NCBI RefSeq assembly: GCF_040833975.1
Contig: NZ_CP162130.1
Coordinates: 2,812,001-2,876,000 of the forward strand
Direction of reading: 5' to 3'
DNA length: 64,000 bases
Source of the DNA: Leptospira sp. WS92.C1
GTDB lineage: Bacteria > Spirochaetota > Leptospiria > Leptospirales > Leptospiraceae
The notes below the pieces were generated by a model. It did no database searches and was not told where the DNA came from. It saw only the letters and a list, made by a program, of their open reading frames with translations. The stretch's first letter is position 1, and the number at the start of each line of letters is the position of its first letter. Of the stretch, positions 54,078 through 64,000 are shown piece by piece. The translations under genes were made by a program, and so were the position numbers.

Positions 54078-55010
54078 TCAATAGGTCAAACTTCCACGGA
54101 AAAAATGCGCGGCCATTTCCATCACAAATGCGACGCCGAGATGAACGATAACTCCACCGAAGATTGAACGGGTTCTGTATGCGATGATGCCGAGAATCAA
54201 ACCACCCAAAAAAGAACCGAACGCCTCTTCCAGCGGTTTGTTAAAATGCATGTAACAATAAATCATCGCTGTGGGCAAGATAGATCCCTTTCCGAGATAT
54301 CGTACAAACGACTGAATCATAAAACCGCGAAAAAAGATCTCCAGAGCTATGAAATTAGAAAGGTAGAATATTTCAAAAAACCCGCAGACCCAGTAAGGAG
54401 AAATTCCCAAAAATCGAGCTGCGGTAATATCGTAATATCTCGGATACACTTTTAAAAAGGACGGAGAAGCGGAAGCCCACACGATCAGAGGAACCATCAA
54501 CAAGAGAAGAATCCAATAGGGTGTAAGTTCCGTTTTTAAATTCAAACCCAGCGACTCGGAAACGTTTCTCCGAAAAAAATACGCAAGCGGAAAAAAGAGA
54601 TAAACGAACGAATTGATTGCGTAATTCATACAAAGTAACGCGAGATATCGGGTTTCTTCGGGTAAAAAAGAAAATATGTCCGCATTTTCGATACGGATAG
54701 AACTGATACCAATTAACGTGATCCAGGATACAAAAATCAACAGAAACCATTTTTTTTCCTTGAGCAAGTCCCAACGTTTATAGGTAATCAAGTAACTCCC
54801 GAAACCGAATAAAAATACGATCCCATAAAACAACGCATGAAAATAATAAAGTTCTATGCTTCCGTGAAACAAGGCCGTGAACGTACGAGAAATTCTAAAA
54901 CCGTAATTTAAAAATAGGCTGAATAATATAAAAAAAAACGAAAACGCAAGATATCCGATCCGAACATCCTCGCTAAAATACTCTCGAATATAACCTATAA
55001 TTTTTTTCAT
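54078..55010 (-). CDS. CPBP-family intramembrane metalloprotease
   Basis: 310 residues with eight or nine membrane helices and GGAG before ATG 55010. The CPBP/Abi motifs are present in modified form: ALEIFFRGFMIQSF (EExxxR, with only the second glutamate), MHFNKPLEEAFGSFLGGLIL (FxxxH-like) and GGVIVHLGVAFVMEM (HxxxN/D-like). Relatives include prenyl-protein processing proteases and bacteriocin immunity proteins. Because the first motif is incomplete, activity is uncertain. Confidence 0.75.
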   Translation of the reverse strand: MKKIIGYIREYFSEDVRIGYLAFSFFFILFSLFLNYGFRISRTFTALFHGSIELYYFHALFYGIVFLFGFGSYLITYKRWDLLKEKKWFLLIFVSWITLIGISSIRIENADIFSFLPEETRYLALLCMNYAINSFVYLFFPLAYFFRRNVSESLGLNLKTELTPYWILLLLMVPLIVWASASPSFLKVYPRYYDITAARFLGISPYWVCGFFEIFYLSNFIALEIFFRGFMIQSFVRYLGKGSILPTAMIYCYMHFNKPLEEAFGSFLGGLILGIIAYRTRSIFGGVIVHLGVAFVMEMAAHFFRGSLTY

Positions 55011-55070
55011 AATGACTCCATAATGATTCGGTAATCGATTTTTTCTGGTGTGAACTAACCGGAGACTTTT

Positions 55071-55564
55071 TTAGATCCGTTTTTTCATTCTTTGCTTCCT
55101 ACTTTTGAATCGTTTTGTGAGTTCTACTATCAATTCCTGAATCGCCTTTTTCTGGCTTTCCGATACGATACTTTCCTCGTTTATCGATCCGCAAGGTTTT
55201 GTGGCCGAAGCGGAAGCCTCGGCTTCGACGCTGAAATACAAAGATTCGTTCTTCAAGTCCTAAAGCGTTCCTTGAAACGTGAATATCGATTCACCCGTCG
55301 AACCTGGAGAAATCCAAATTCCCAAGGCAGCAAGGATTTATCCGCTCCGTCGATACGATAATTTTCTTGGTCCGGATTGAGGATATAAACTTCCGACTCA
55401 AAACGGAAGACGAATCTAGGGCTTGATAGAAAGATAACGTTTGTTTTTTTCGTTATCGATCACGATTTTTTTGGATCCACAACCGGAATCGGTCCCCGGT
55501 CAAAGCCGTCGCTGGAACAGCCGATTCCGAATCCCACAAGAAAAATCAAAAACAACGTTTTCAT
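55071..55564 (-). pseudogene. Decayed lipoprotein gene
   Basis: ATG 55564 begins a clear lipoprotein signal peptide (MKTLFLIFLVGFGIGCSSDG) but the frame ends after 34 codons at TGA 55460, just after an A7 run; shifting by one base restores KKIVIDNEKNKRYLSIKP. A second frame then carries FESEVYILNPDQENYRIDGA, and a third carries PGSTGESIFTFQGTL, a TAG, and DLKNESLYFSVEAEASASAT up to KQRMKKRI at 55071. At least three frameshifts and one nonsense codon separate the pieces. The parent family is a Leptospira-type lipoprotein I cannot name. Confidence 0.75.
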
Positions 55565-56033
55565 ACAATCCCCATTTAGTAAAAGATCAGCGATCTTGTC
55601 GGGATTTCAAGTTCGTTTTAGGAAAATCTTGAAATCGTTCCATCAAAACGATTTCTTATCTTCGACCGATCTTCCTAAAAAATTCTCATGAATCGGAAGG
55701 ATTTTTGCGCTACAAATGGTCGGTGCGATTAGAAAATACTTTTTCGTAGTTTGTATGAGATCCTACAGTTCCGGGTTTTTCAGTAAGATTTGAGTTTGTA
55801 TGAGATCCTACAGTTCCGGGTTTTTCAGTAAGATTTGAGTTTGTATGAGATCCTACAGTTCCGGGTTTTTCAGTAAGATTTGAGTTTGTATGAGATCCTA
55901 CACTTCAGTGTTTTTCAGTAAGATTTGAGTTTGTATGAGATCCTACAGTTCCGAGTTTTTCAGTAAGATTTGAGTTTGTATGAGATCCTACACTTCAGTG
56001 TTTTTCAGGAAAATCCGAGACCGGATTCTCAAA
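55565..56033. other. Gene-free region with the 45-bp array
   Basis: Between the decayed lipoprotein gene and the radA stop. The right half is the 45-bp tandem array; the left half shows nothing recognisable. Confidence 0.6.
55749..56008. repeat. 45-bp tandem repeat array, 5 full and 1 partial copy
   Basis: Units start at 55749, 55794, 55839, 55884, 55929 and 55974 (exactly 45 bp). Each begins GTTTGTATGAGATCCTACA, continues with AGTTCCGGG or ACTTCAGTG, and ends TTTTTCAGTAAGATTTGA. Copies 1-3 are identical; copies 4 and 6 share the ACTTCAGTG variant, copy 5 has CCGAG. The array ends 26 nt from the radA stop codon. Its palindromic core GTATGAGATCCTAC is related to the core of the 43-bp array. 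Confidence 0.95.
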
Positions 56034-57412
<1,379 letters not shown>

Positions 57413-57416
<4 letters not shown>

Positions 57417-58051
57417 TGTTCGAAAAGCGCGGGCATCTCAAGCCAGTCGATCTGATTGAAAACGGGAAGACAAGCGAACGCTTCTCTTGCGAGAATGTCT
57501 CTTCCTTCTCTTACCAAAATTTCGGTCAGCTTTTGTTCGAGAGAGATGAGATACTTTACGTCACCGCTCGCATATTCCACCTGATCGCCCGAAAGAATTT
57601 TTTTACCCCAATCGGAAGACTGATTCTTTTTATCCAGAATTTCATCGTAAAATTCTTTGATGAGATCCTTGAGTCCGTGTTTGTCCGTATAGGTTCGCGC
57701 GAGTTTACTCGCGATCTTTGTGCAGAATACGTTTTGCAAAGAAATTCCCAAACGATAGCGGAGAAAGAGACTGTCCATTCTTGCAAAATGAAAGATCTTT
57801 ACGATTTCGGGATTTTCAAATAAGGACTTGAGCAGAGGAGCTTCCTTTTGATCGGGAAGAATTTGAACCAGACTTACGTTATTGGAGGAATCACAGATCT
57901 GAACGACACAAAGTCTGTCTCTTCTGGGATTGAGTCCCATCATCTCGCAATCCACCGCCAAGCGGTCGTCGGCCAGATATTCTTCGAATCTTTTTTGACT
58001 GAGATCCCCCGGAAAAAGCTCCGGTTTTATAGTTGAACGTTTTGGAGGCAT
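57413..58051 (-). CDS. RNase D-like DEDD 3'-5' exonuclease
   Basis: 212 residues. The three exonuclease motifs are DCEMMGLNPRRDRLCVVQI (D34, E36), FHFARMDSLFL (D94) and YASGDVKYL (DEDDy-type Y and D). The length corresponds to the catalytic domain alone; the HRDC domain of full RNase D is absent. It probably trims structured RNA or DNA ends. The ATGA overlap with radA indicates coupled translation. Confidence 0.87.
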
Positions 58052-58173
58052 AATTTCATAATAATCCGTACCGCGTGGATTCGGGAACCAGAAAATACAA
58101 AACGGGTCTGCCGGAATTTTAGAAAAGTTCCCCCGAAATAGAAAAGAAAGCGGACCTTGAACGAAAGAGAGTT

Positions 58174-60114
58174 ATGAGAGCCATTTTAAACTACAAAGTC
58201 TACGAGGATTCCTTTGTTTCCTCGTTTGAAATTTCCGCGAAGGAACTCAAAACAAAGAGCGACTGCGGAAATTTTTCTCTTTCCCTCGGCAAAAAGAAAA
58301 CGGGAAAGAATGAAACCTACAAACCGAGTCTGGAATGGATCTCCGATCAACGACCCAAGGCCGGCACTGAAATTCTCACTCTGGAAATCGAACTTCCTCC
58401 GCATTCCTTGACTGAGCCGAAAATCTTTCAACACGGATATCAGTCCTGGAGTCTTTCCGGAACGCATGCTCTTTCCGAAGCAGACGAATCTCCTCGTTTG
58501 GATTTTCTCAAATATTCTCAAGAGAATATTTACACAAATCATTCCGGCAAAAATGGAGATTGGCGTAGTGAAGGCTTGGTCCTTCTCATATCTTCCACCA
58601 AAGACTTACACTATTTTGCGGGAGCGCTCGGTCCGGGAGACCAAGGAATCAAGTTTAGAATTTTATCTTCGGAAGCAAAACAGGAATTGGAGGAATCCAA
58701 AAAGAAATCCTGGATCCCAAACTCGGGCGTTTCTTTGATCTATGATTTTTATCGCTATGAGGATTTCAGGGGAAACAAACTTTCTCTCACTCCGATTGTC
58801 GTCTCCAGATTTGCAACGAGTCCCGAATCTTATCTCAAAAAATATTGGAGCGATTTAGGAAAATCTCATAAAGTAAAACTTTCTTCCACTCCGGTTCCAA
58901 CGGGTTGGTGTTCCTGGTATCACTACTACACTAAAATTTCGGAAAAGATCATTCTGAAAAATCTTGCGGAAGTAAAACAAAAAAAACTCCCGATTCAATT
59001 TTTCCAAATCGACGACGGATATCAAAGCGAGATCGGGGATTGGCTGACCACCAACGACAAATTCCCGGGTGGAATGCGACTCTTGGCGGAAGAAATCAGA
59101 AGAGAAAAATTGATTCCAGGAATTTGGCTGGCTCCCTTTCTCGTACGGAAAAAATCCGAATTCTTTCAAAAATATCCGGAAGCCGTTTTGAAAGAGAGGG
59201 ACGGAAAACCGGTTCCCGCTCTTTGGAATCCGGTTTGGGGAATGGATTATACGTATTGTATCGATGTCACACATCCCACCTCCCGCGACTTTTTAGAAAA
59301 CGTATTGAAGACCATCGTAAAGGACTACGGATATCCGTATCTCAAACTGGACTTTTTATTCACCGCGCTTTTACCGGGCTGGACTTACGACCGGGGAATC
59401 TCGCCTCACAAACGTTATGCGGATACGATTCGTTTTATCCGAAAGGTCGTGGGAAAGGACGTCTTTCTTCTCGGATGTGGTGCGCCGATTCTTCCTTCGA
59501 TCGGACTTTTTGACGCGATGAGAATCAGTTGCGACGTGGCTCCGTTTTGGGGAAGGGAAAAAACAAGAATTCTCGCACAGGACAAACACGCGCTCTCCAC
59601 GGAAAGGGCGTTGATCAACGATATCACCCGTTCTTCGATGCACAGAAATCTTTGGTACAACGATCCGGATTGTCTCCTCGTTCGCGAAAGTAAAAATCAG
59701 ATGAATCCCGCACAAACACAGTTGATGGCCGGTGTAATGGCTGTTAGCGGGGGAATGATTTTAGTCAGCGACGACCTTTCTCTGATCGACGATGAAAGAC
59801 TAACGCTTCTCAAAAAGACGCTGGAACTCGGAAACAAGTGTAAAAACAAAACCCCTCTTCCAGTGGGAATCGGATCGGCTTTGTTTCCTCCGGCGCTTTA
59901 CAATCCCGCGGGTTTTTTGGGAATTTGGAATCCGAACGAAGAAGAATCTAGGATAGAATTCACGGTTCCGTTTGTTACCAAATCGAAACAATTTCAGGAC
60001 TATTGGACGGGAAAAGTTCCCGAGTCTTTGGAATATTCTCCGAAAACGAGAATCCTAAAACTCACCCTTCCCGCATACGGATCCGTGGTCTTGGAAATCG
60101 GAAAAGTTGTTTGA
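58174..60114 (+). CDS. Glycoside hydrolase family 36 (alpha-galactosidase-like)
   Basis: 646 residues. A beta-sandwich N-terminal domain (QHGYQSWSLSGTHALSEADE) precedes a TIM barrel with GWCSWYHYYTKISEKII, FFQIDDGYQSEIGDWL and GIWLAPFLV. The nucleophile is D393 in LKLDFLF and the acid/base D454 in RISCDVAPFW. No signal peptide is seen, so it is cytoplasmic. It removes alpha-linked galactose or a similar sugar. No sugar transporter is adjacent. Confidence 0.9.
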   Translation: MRAILNYKVYEDSFVSSFEISAKELKTKSDCGNFSLSLGKKKTGKNETYKPSLEWISDQRPKAGTEILTLEIELPPHSLTEPKIFQHGYQSWSLSGTHALSEADESPRLDFLKYSQENIYTNHSGKNGDWRSEGLVLLISSTKDLHYFAGALGPGDQGIKFRILSSEAKQELEESKKKSWIPNSGVSLIYDFYRYEDFRGNKLSLTPIVVSRFATSPESYLKKYWSDLGKSHKVKLSSTPVPTGWCSWYHYYTKISEKIILKNLAEVKQKKLPIQFFQIDDGYQSEIGDWLTTNDKFPGGMRLLAEEIRREKLIPGIWLAPFLVRKKSEFFQKYPEAVLKERDGKPVPALWNPVWGMDYTYCIDVTHPTSRDFLENVLKTIVKDYGYPYLKLDFLFTALLPGWTYDRGISPHKRYADTIRFIRKVVGKDVFLLGCGAPILPSIGLFDAMRISCDVAPFWGREKTRILAQDKHALSTERALINDITRSSMHRNLWYNDPDCLLVRESKNQMNPAQTQLMAGVMAVSGGMILVSDDLSLIDDERLTLLKKTLELGNKCKNKTPLPVGIGSALFPPALYNPAGFLGIWNPNEEESRIEFTVPFVTKSKQFQDYWTGKVPESLEYSPKTRILKLTLPAYGSVVLEIGKVV

Positions 60115-60167
60115 CTCCATTTTTAGATGAAATAAAATTTTAACTCTAAAACCAACGGAGATACCCG

Positions 60168-60646
<479 letters not shown>

Positions 60647-60650
<4 letters not shown>

Positions 60651-62491
60651 TCCTTGCTTTTCCTCTTTTACTGATAGCCCTGCTCTTTCCGGCGGGGTTA
60701 CGTTCCACACCCGCCACAGTCGATTTTATCTACATAGACGCGAACACCGGTCAATCCAGCGGAGGACATACCGGAGTCAGAATCGGAAACAAGGTATATC
60801 ATTATCAATTCTTTCCGGATGATATTTTTCATCTGGTAAGGGAATCTTATGACGACTTTGCATTCAGCTACAACATTCTATCCAATCGTACAAGCGTTCT
60901 CACACGCTTGGATTTGAAACCGAATGAAATTTCAATCTTAGAATCCGGACTCAACCGTCTTTATCTGGTTCAGTTTCGACATCTGCAAAACCTCGAAGCC
61001 TTAAAAAAAGAATCTCGATTTTTCGAAGAACTCAATTCCCCGGAAAAAAAAATCAGCCTGAGAGCGACAGCGTATCTGACCCCCAAAAAAAATTCGTCTC
61101 TATCCGGAGAATTCAAATCGAATTTAAAAACCAAGCTGGGATCCGATTTTATATCGAATTTGGAATACACTCTCAAAAAAGAGATTCTTTCCGAACAAAA
61201 CGAATTGGCGCGGATTCGATTTCCGAATCTTCCACCTCTCGATTCGCGAGAAAAATTCCCTTTTTTCAATCCGGGACCTTATTTAAAAATTCGTGATATA
61301 CTCGAAGGAATTCTTTTCTGTCAGATGATTCGGGAAGAATGGGGGCTCGACACCGAACTTACGATTACCGACGCAGACGAGCCCTTGTCTTCCAGAGAAC
61401 TCGAATTGCTCCAAGGATTTTATCAAAAACAGGAAGAAGAGCTTTTGCAGATCCTTCAGGATCGCGATCCTGGTTGGGCTTTCAGCGCCCTCGTCTCTCT
61501 TGGAAGAATACACGCAATACAAGAAAGCATTCAAATCGGATACCCGGTTTTTTTATCCAGCTTTCCTGAAGATTCCACAATCATTACGAGAAAAACGATC
61601 CAAGAAGACAAAGAAGCCATAGCTCATTTGTCCAAGGAATCCGTGGCAATGGCGGCATTTGCGCGCAAAAATATATCGAACCTGGATATTCTACGCGAAA
61701 AAGAATACCAGATCTGGGAAGATGCGACCAACCGAGCCTACGAACTCGAACAAGGACTCCAAGGCGTTTTTCCGATCCGGATCGATTCCGGAAAATTAAT
61801 TCCTCAAAGAGAAAGACAATTTTTAATTTCGATGTTCTTGCCCGAAAACAATCTTCTGCAAACCTACGCAAAAATATCAAAACAAAGAGAATTAGAATAT
61901 CATTCTAAACTTAAAAAGCTATATCCCTTTCAATTATTTTATAAAAACTGCACTACGGCAATCATTGAGGACATTCAAAATTCCTTCGATTCCAAGGAAA
62001 CCAAATTCCCCGGAAAAAAAATAGATTTCGGCTTTTCTTTAGAATTCATTCCGTTTTATGCTTCTTATTCCGTATCCAATCGTTGGAAAAATCACGGAGA
62101 ACACGTCTTTCTCTCCTATCGAAAACGAAAATTGGAAGAAATGTCAAAAAGTTCTCCGGGGATCTTCAGCATTCTCAAAGAATCCTCACCCTTGAGTTCT
62201 TCCTTTTACAAACCAAATCGTGAAGATCATTTTTTTCCTCTGTTTACGGACGATATTTTTTGGCTAAGACCTATTTACGGAATCACAAACTTGAGCGCGG
62301 GTTTGGGTGCGACCGCAATCGGCGTTTTTACCTTACCCGCGGATCTTGGAAAAGGATTTCAAAAAGGAATCCAATCCTCTTTTTTCAGCCTTCCTGAATT
62401 AGTTTTTTTTAATATACGAAAAGGAACCTTTCCATACATCCCTATCCGAGAATTGCCAGAACAAATCTATCAATTTCAAGACGAAGACTGA
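60647..62491 (+). CDS. DUF4105-like exported protein, non-canonical start
   Basis: About 614 residues. A canonical start (TTG) exists only at 60908, but the same frame is open upstream to 60569 and encodes a hydrophobic leader (LILAFPLLLIALLFPAG) followed by DFIYIDANTGQSSGGHTGVR and YHYQFF, the conserved start of the DUF4105 domain. No ATG, GTG or TTG occurs in frame upstream. CTG 60647 overlaps the TGA of the lipoprotein gene (CTGA), like a mutated ATGA coupling, with AAGGA 11 nt before; rare starts at ATC 60620 or ATT 60635 are alternatives. Later segments include LFYKNCTTAIIEDI. Function unknown. Confidence 0.65.
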
Positions 62492-62630
62492 TCAGCTTTA
62501 GCCTTTTTCAGACTAAAAGTTTTTTACATCCAATTCTTTTGTCGCAATTTTTGATCTCGTATCTGTAAAGCAAAATTTTCTCTAAACCATTGGTCCGACA
62601 AACGATTTCACTCTAAAAAACGGCTTGATG

Positions 62631-62645
62631 CGGACTTAAAGTCCG
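62631..62645. repeat. Dispersed palindrome CGGACTT-A-AAGTCCG
   Basis: Perfect 7-bp inverted repeat between the DUF4105-like gene and the response regulator. Left and right flanks resemble those of the copy at 29857. Confidence 0.75.
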
Positions 62646-62728
62646 TTCTTTAGTAAAATCACGGGAAAACTTTGATCCAGGTATCCAGTAAATTCAAATT
62701 CCTGAATGCAATTCCGTCGTTTTATTAT

Positions 62729-63838
62729 TTACCGAATTTCAAGCAGAATGTAAGAAGCGTCGTCCCTGTATTCTTTGGCGGGAATCACGGAACGAACATA
62801 AATATCCAACGCGTTTTTCATTCGTTTGATGGAATCCTCACCCGACTTGTGAATTTCATTCAACTCCGTGATCAGTGGATGATTGAGATTGTTTATAATT
62901 CCATCCGTAAAAAGAAAAACGATATCGCCGGGTTCTACTCCTACTTCGTGATGCGGAAATTCCACTTCCTCCAGAATCCCCATTAATTGACCCGATTTTT
63001 CCTTTAAAAAGGAAAATCCTTTTTTGTGAAAATAAACCGGAAACGGATGACCACCCCTTGAATAAATCAATCGATTTTCAGAAGGAAACAGAATGATGCA
63101 TGCGGCTGTCATACTGTGGGTCCCTATATTCAAACAAAGTTCTTGATTCATTCTCGCAAGAATATCCGAGGGATTGTCCGAAGTCTTAAATTCCTCCCTT
63201 GCGAGAGTCGTCATCAGAAGCGCAATCAACCCCGAAGTGACGCCGTGATCCTCCACGTCCCCTAAAAGTAAAAGTAAGGATTTTTCTTTTTTGAGAACTA
63301 CGTTAAAATCTCCGCTCACAAATGAAACCGGGGTGATATCCGCCTCTATCTTGTAAGGTGAAAGATCCGGAATCTGAAATATTTTCCCCTGAACTCTAGA
63401 CGCGAGACGAAGATCGCGCATGATCACCTCGTCTCTCAAATCCTTTTCCTTTAAGATCGTATAATAATCGTAAGCCTTTTGAATCGCGATCTGAACCGTT
63501 TGTATGGAAAACGGTTTGAGAAGGAAGTCGCTGGCTTTATGTGTGAGGGACGTGACTACGTTGTTAATATCCCTTTCTCCGGTCATCATAATGACCTGGG
63601 TTTTGGATTCCAAATTTTTAAAATAAGGAAGAATTTCAAGTCCGCTCGTTCCGGGCATATGTATATCCAGAAACACGATCGGATTGAGTTCCTTTTGAAA
63701 ATACTGTTTGCCTTGCTCCACCGAATCAAAAAATACACTTTGATATCCAAGTTTGGAAAGTATAAGTTCTAGAGTCTCTCCGACGTCTCTGTCGTCGTCG
63801 AGAATTATGATTTCTGGCCTCAGAGAAAACTCCAGCAT
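62729..63838 (-). CDS. Response regulator with SpoIIE/PP2C phosphatase domain
   Basis: 369 residues. Receiver domain first: IIILDDDRDVGETLELI, phosphoacceptor D58 in VFLDIHMPGTSG, and FLLKPFS. A coiled linker (KEKDLRDEVIMRDLRLASRV) leads to a PP2C-type SpoIIE phosphatase: EADITPVSFVSGDFNVVL, GDVEDHGVTSGLIALLM, IYSRGGHPFPVYF, DIVFLFTDGII and a final RDDASYILLEI. It probably dephosphorylates an anti-sigma antagonist or similar partner. It begins 3 nt after an upstream minus-strand gene. Confidence 0.92.
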   Translation of the reverse strand: MLEFSLRPEIIILDDDRDVGETLELILSKLGYQSVFFDSVEQGKQYFQKELNPIVFLDIHMPGTSGLEILPYFKNLESKTQVIMMTGERDINNVVTSLTHKASDFLLKPFSIQTVQIAIQKAYDYYTILKEKDLRDEVIMRDLRLASRVQGKIFQIPDLSPYKIEADITPVSFVSGDFNVVLKKEKSLLLLLGDVEDHGVTSGLIALLMTTLAREEFKTSDNPSDILARMNQELCLNIGTHSMTAACIILFPSENRLIYSRGGHPFPVYFHKKGFSFLKEKSGQLMGILEEVEFPHHEVGVEPGDIVFLFTDGIINNLNHPLITELNEIHKSGEDSIKRMKNALDIYVRSVIPAKEYRDDASYILLEIR

Positions 63839-63841
63839 AGA

Positions 63842-64000
63842 TTAAACTTTCCTTATGTATTGGATACCGGAAACGATCTTTTTCACTTTTTTATAATATT
63901 CTTCGTCGAACAATTCGGACTCCAGATACGTATTGATGCAGGAAACCATCTCTCCGTATTTCCAGAGGTACACTTCTCCGGTTTCCCCATCGAATATCTT
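63842..64000 (-). CDS. C-terminal end of an unidentified protein (cut by window edge)
   Basis: The minus frame from the window edge to TAA 63842-63844 encodes 52 residues: KIFDGETGEVYLWKYGEMVS, then CINTYLESELFDEEYYKKVK and a basic end. It is directly upstream of the response regulator (3-nt gap), and the regulator's AAGGA ribosome site lies in its final codons, so the two are an operon. Too little is present to name it. Confidence 0.7.
   Translation of the reverse strand, partial: KIFDGETGEVYLWKYGEMVSCINTYLESELFDEEYYKKVKKIVSGIQYIRKV

Noticed and set aside
60908..62491. Starting the DUF4105-like gene at TTG 60908
   Set aside because: It would discard an in-frame leader peptide and the conserved domain front encoded just upstream.

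Overview
The window reads as chromosomal DNA of a pathogenic-clade Leptospira. I infer this from a two-gene flaA sheath operon, a GreA fused to a very long N-terminal region (a layout I know from spirochaetes), many lipoproteins with loose spirochaetal lipoboxes, frequent TTG/GTG starts, and lipid A genes of the LpxI type. Species was not determined. No rRNA, tRNA, CRISPR array or transposase gene was found.

Layout. 1-2414 (minus): desaturase, pyrB, a DUF2203 gene and the first codons of dapL. 2650-12948: a small lipoprotein, an exported metallo-beta-lactamase-fold enzyme, ruvA, sucCD, a TolC-like protein, an SH3 protein, and an FmdB-lpxI-lpxB run. 13045-18327 (minus): rep helicase, TPR lipoprotein, AsmA-like protein and a small membrane protein. 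18398-18870: an 11-copy 43-bp tandem array. 19351-23743: NUDIX, MFS exporter, aminopeptidase N. 23961-28923: a segmental duplication of a lipoprotein gene plus a convergent alkB; the first alkB copy is a relic with a 450-bp in-frame deletion. A TetR gene follows the intact alkB.

30118-33300 is an accessory island. It holds a truncated SIR2-like gene, a 7TM protein, a LuxI/FeeM-like acyltransferase, an XRE regulator and two small overlapping genes. A perfect 11-bp inverted repeat overlaps the acyltransferase start codon. 33715-42060 is a complete TonB uptake locus: beta-helix lipoprotein, second lipoprotein, 988-residue receptor, ExbB, two ExbD and TonB. Its three promoters carry direct repeats of a GTAAC-type hexamer at exact 11-bp spacing about 10-12 bp upstream of a -10-like box, suggesting common control by a PhoB/OmpR-type activator. 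The second lipoprotein carries a 212-bp MITE-like insertion in its signal-peptide region that keeps the frame open.

42188-46552: DinB-like protein, ATP-grasp protein, class III cyclase, alpha/beta hydrolase lipoprotein, Cys-rich protein. 46628-51312 (minus): greA fusion and the flaA2-flaA1 operon, with an 8-copy 36-bp array upstream. 52675-58051 (minus): exported protein, CPBP protease, a decayed lipoprotein gene, a 45-bp tandem array, radA and a DEDD exonuclease. 58174-62491: GH36 enzyme, lipoprotein and a DUF4105-like protein without a canonical start codon. The window ends in a response regulator/SpoIIE phosphatase and the 3' end of another minus-strand gene.

Most strands switch in blocks of 2-5 genes. 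Short palindromes (GTGGGA-GT-TCCCAC type and CGGACTT-N-AAGTCCG type) are scattered between genes, and the first type appears to be the core of two of the tandem arrays.
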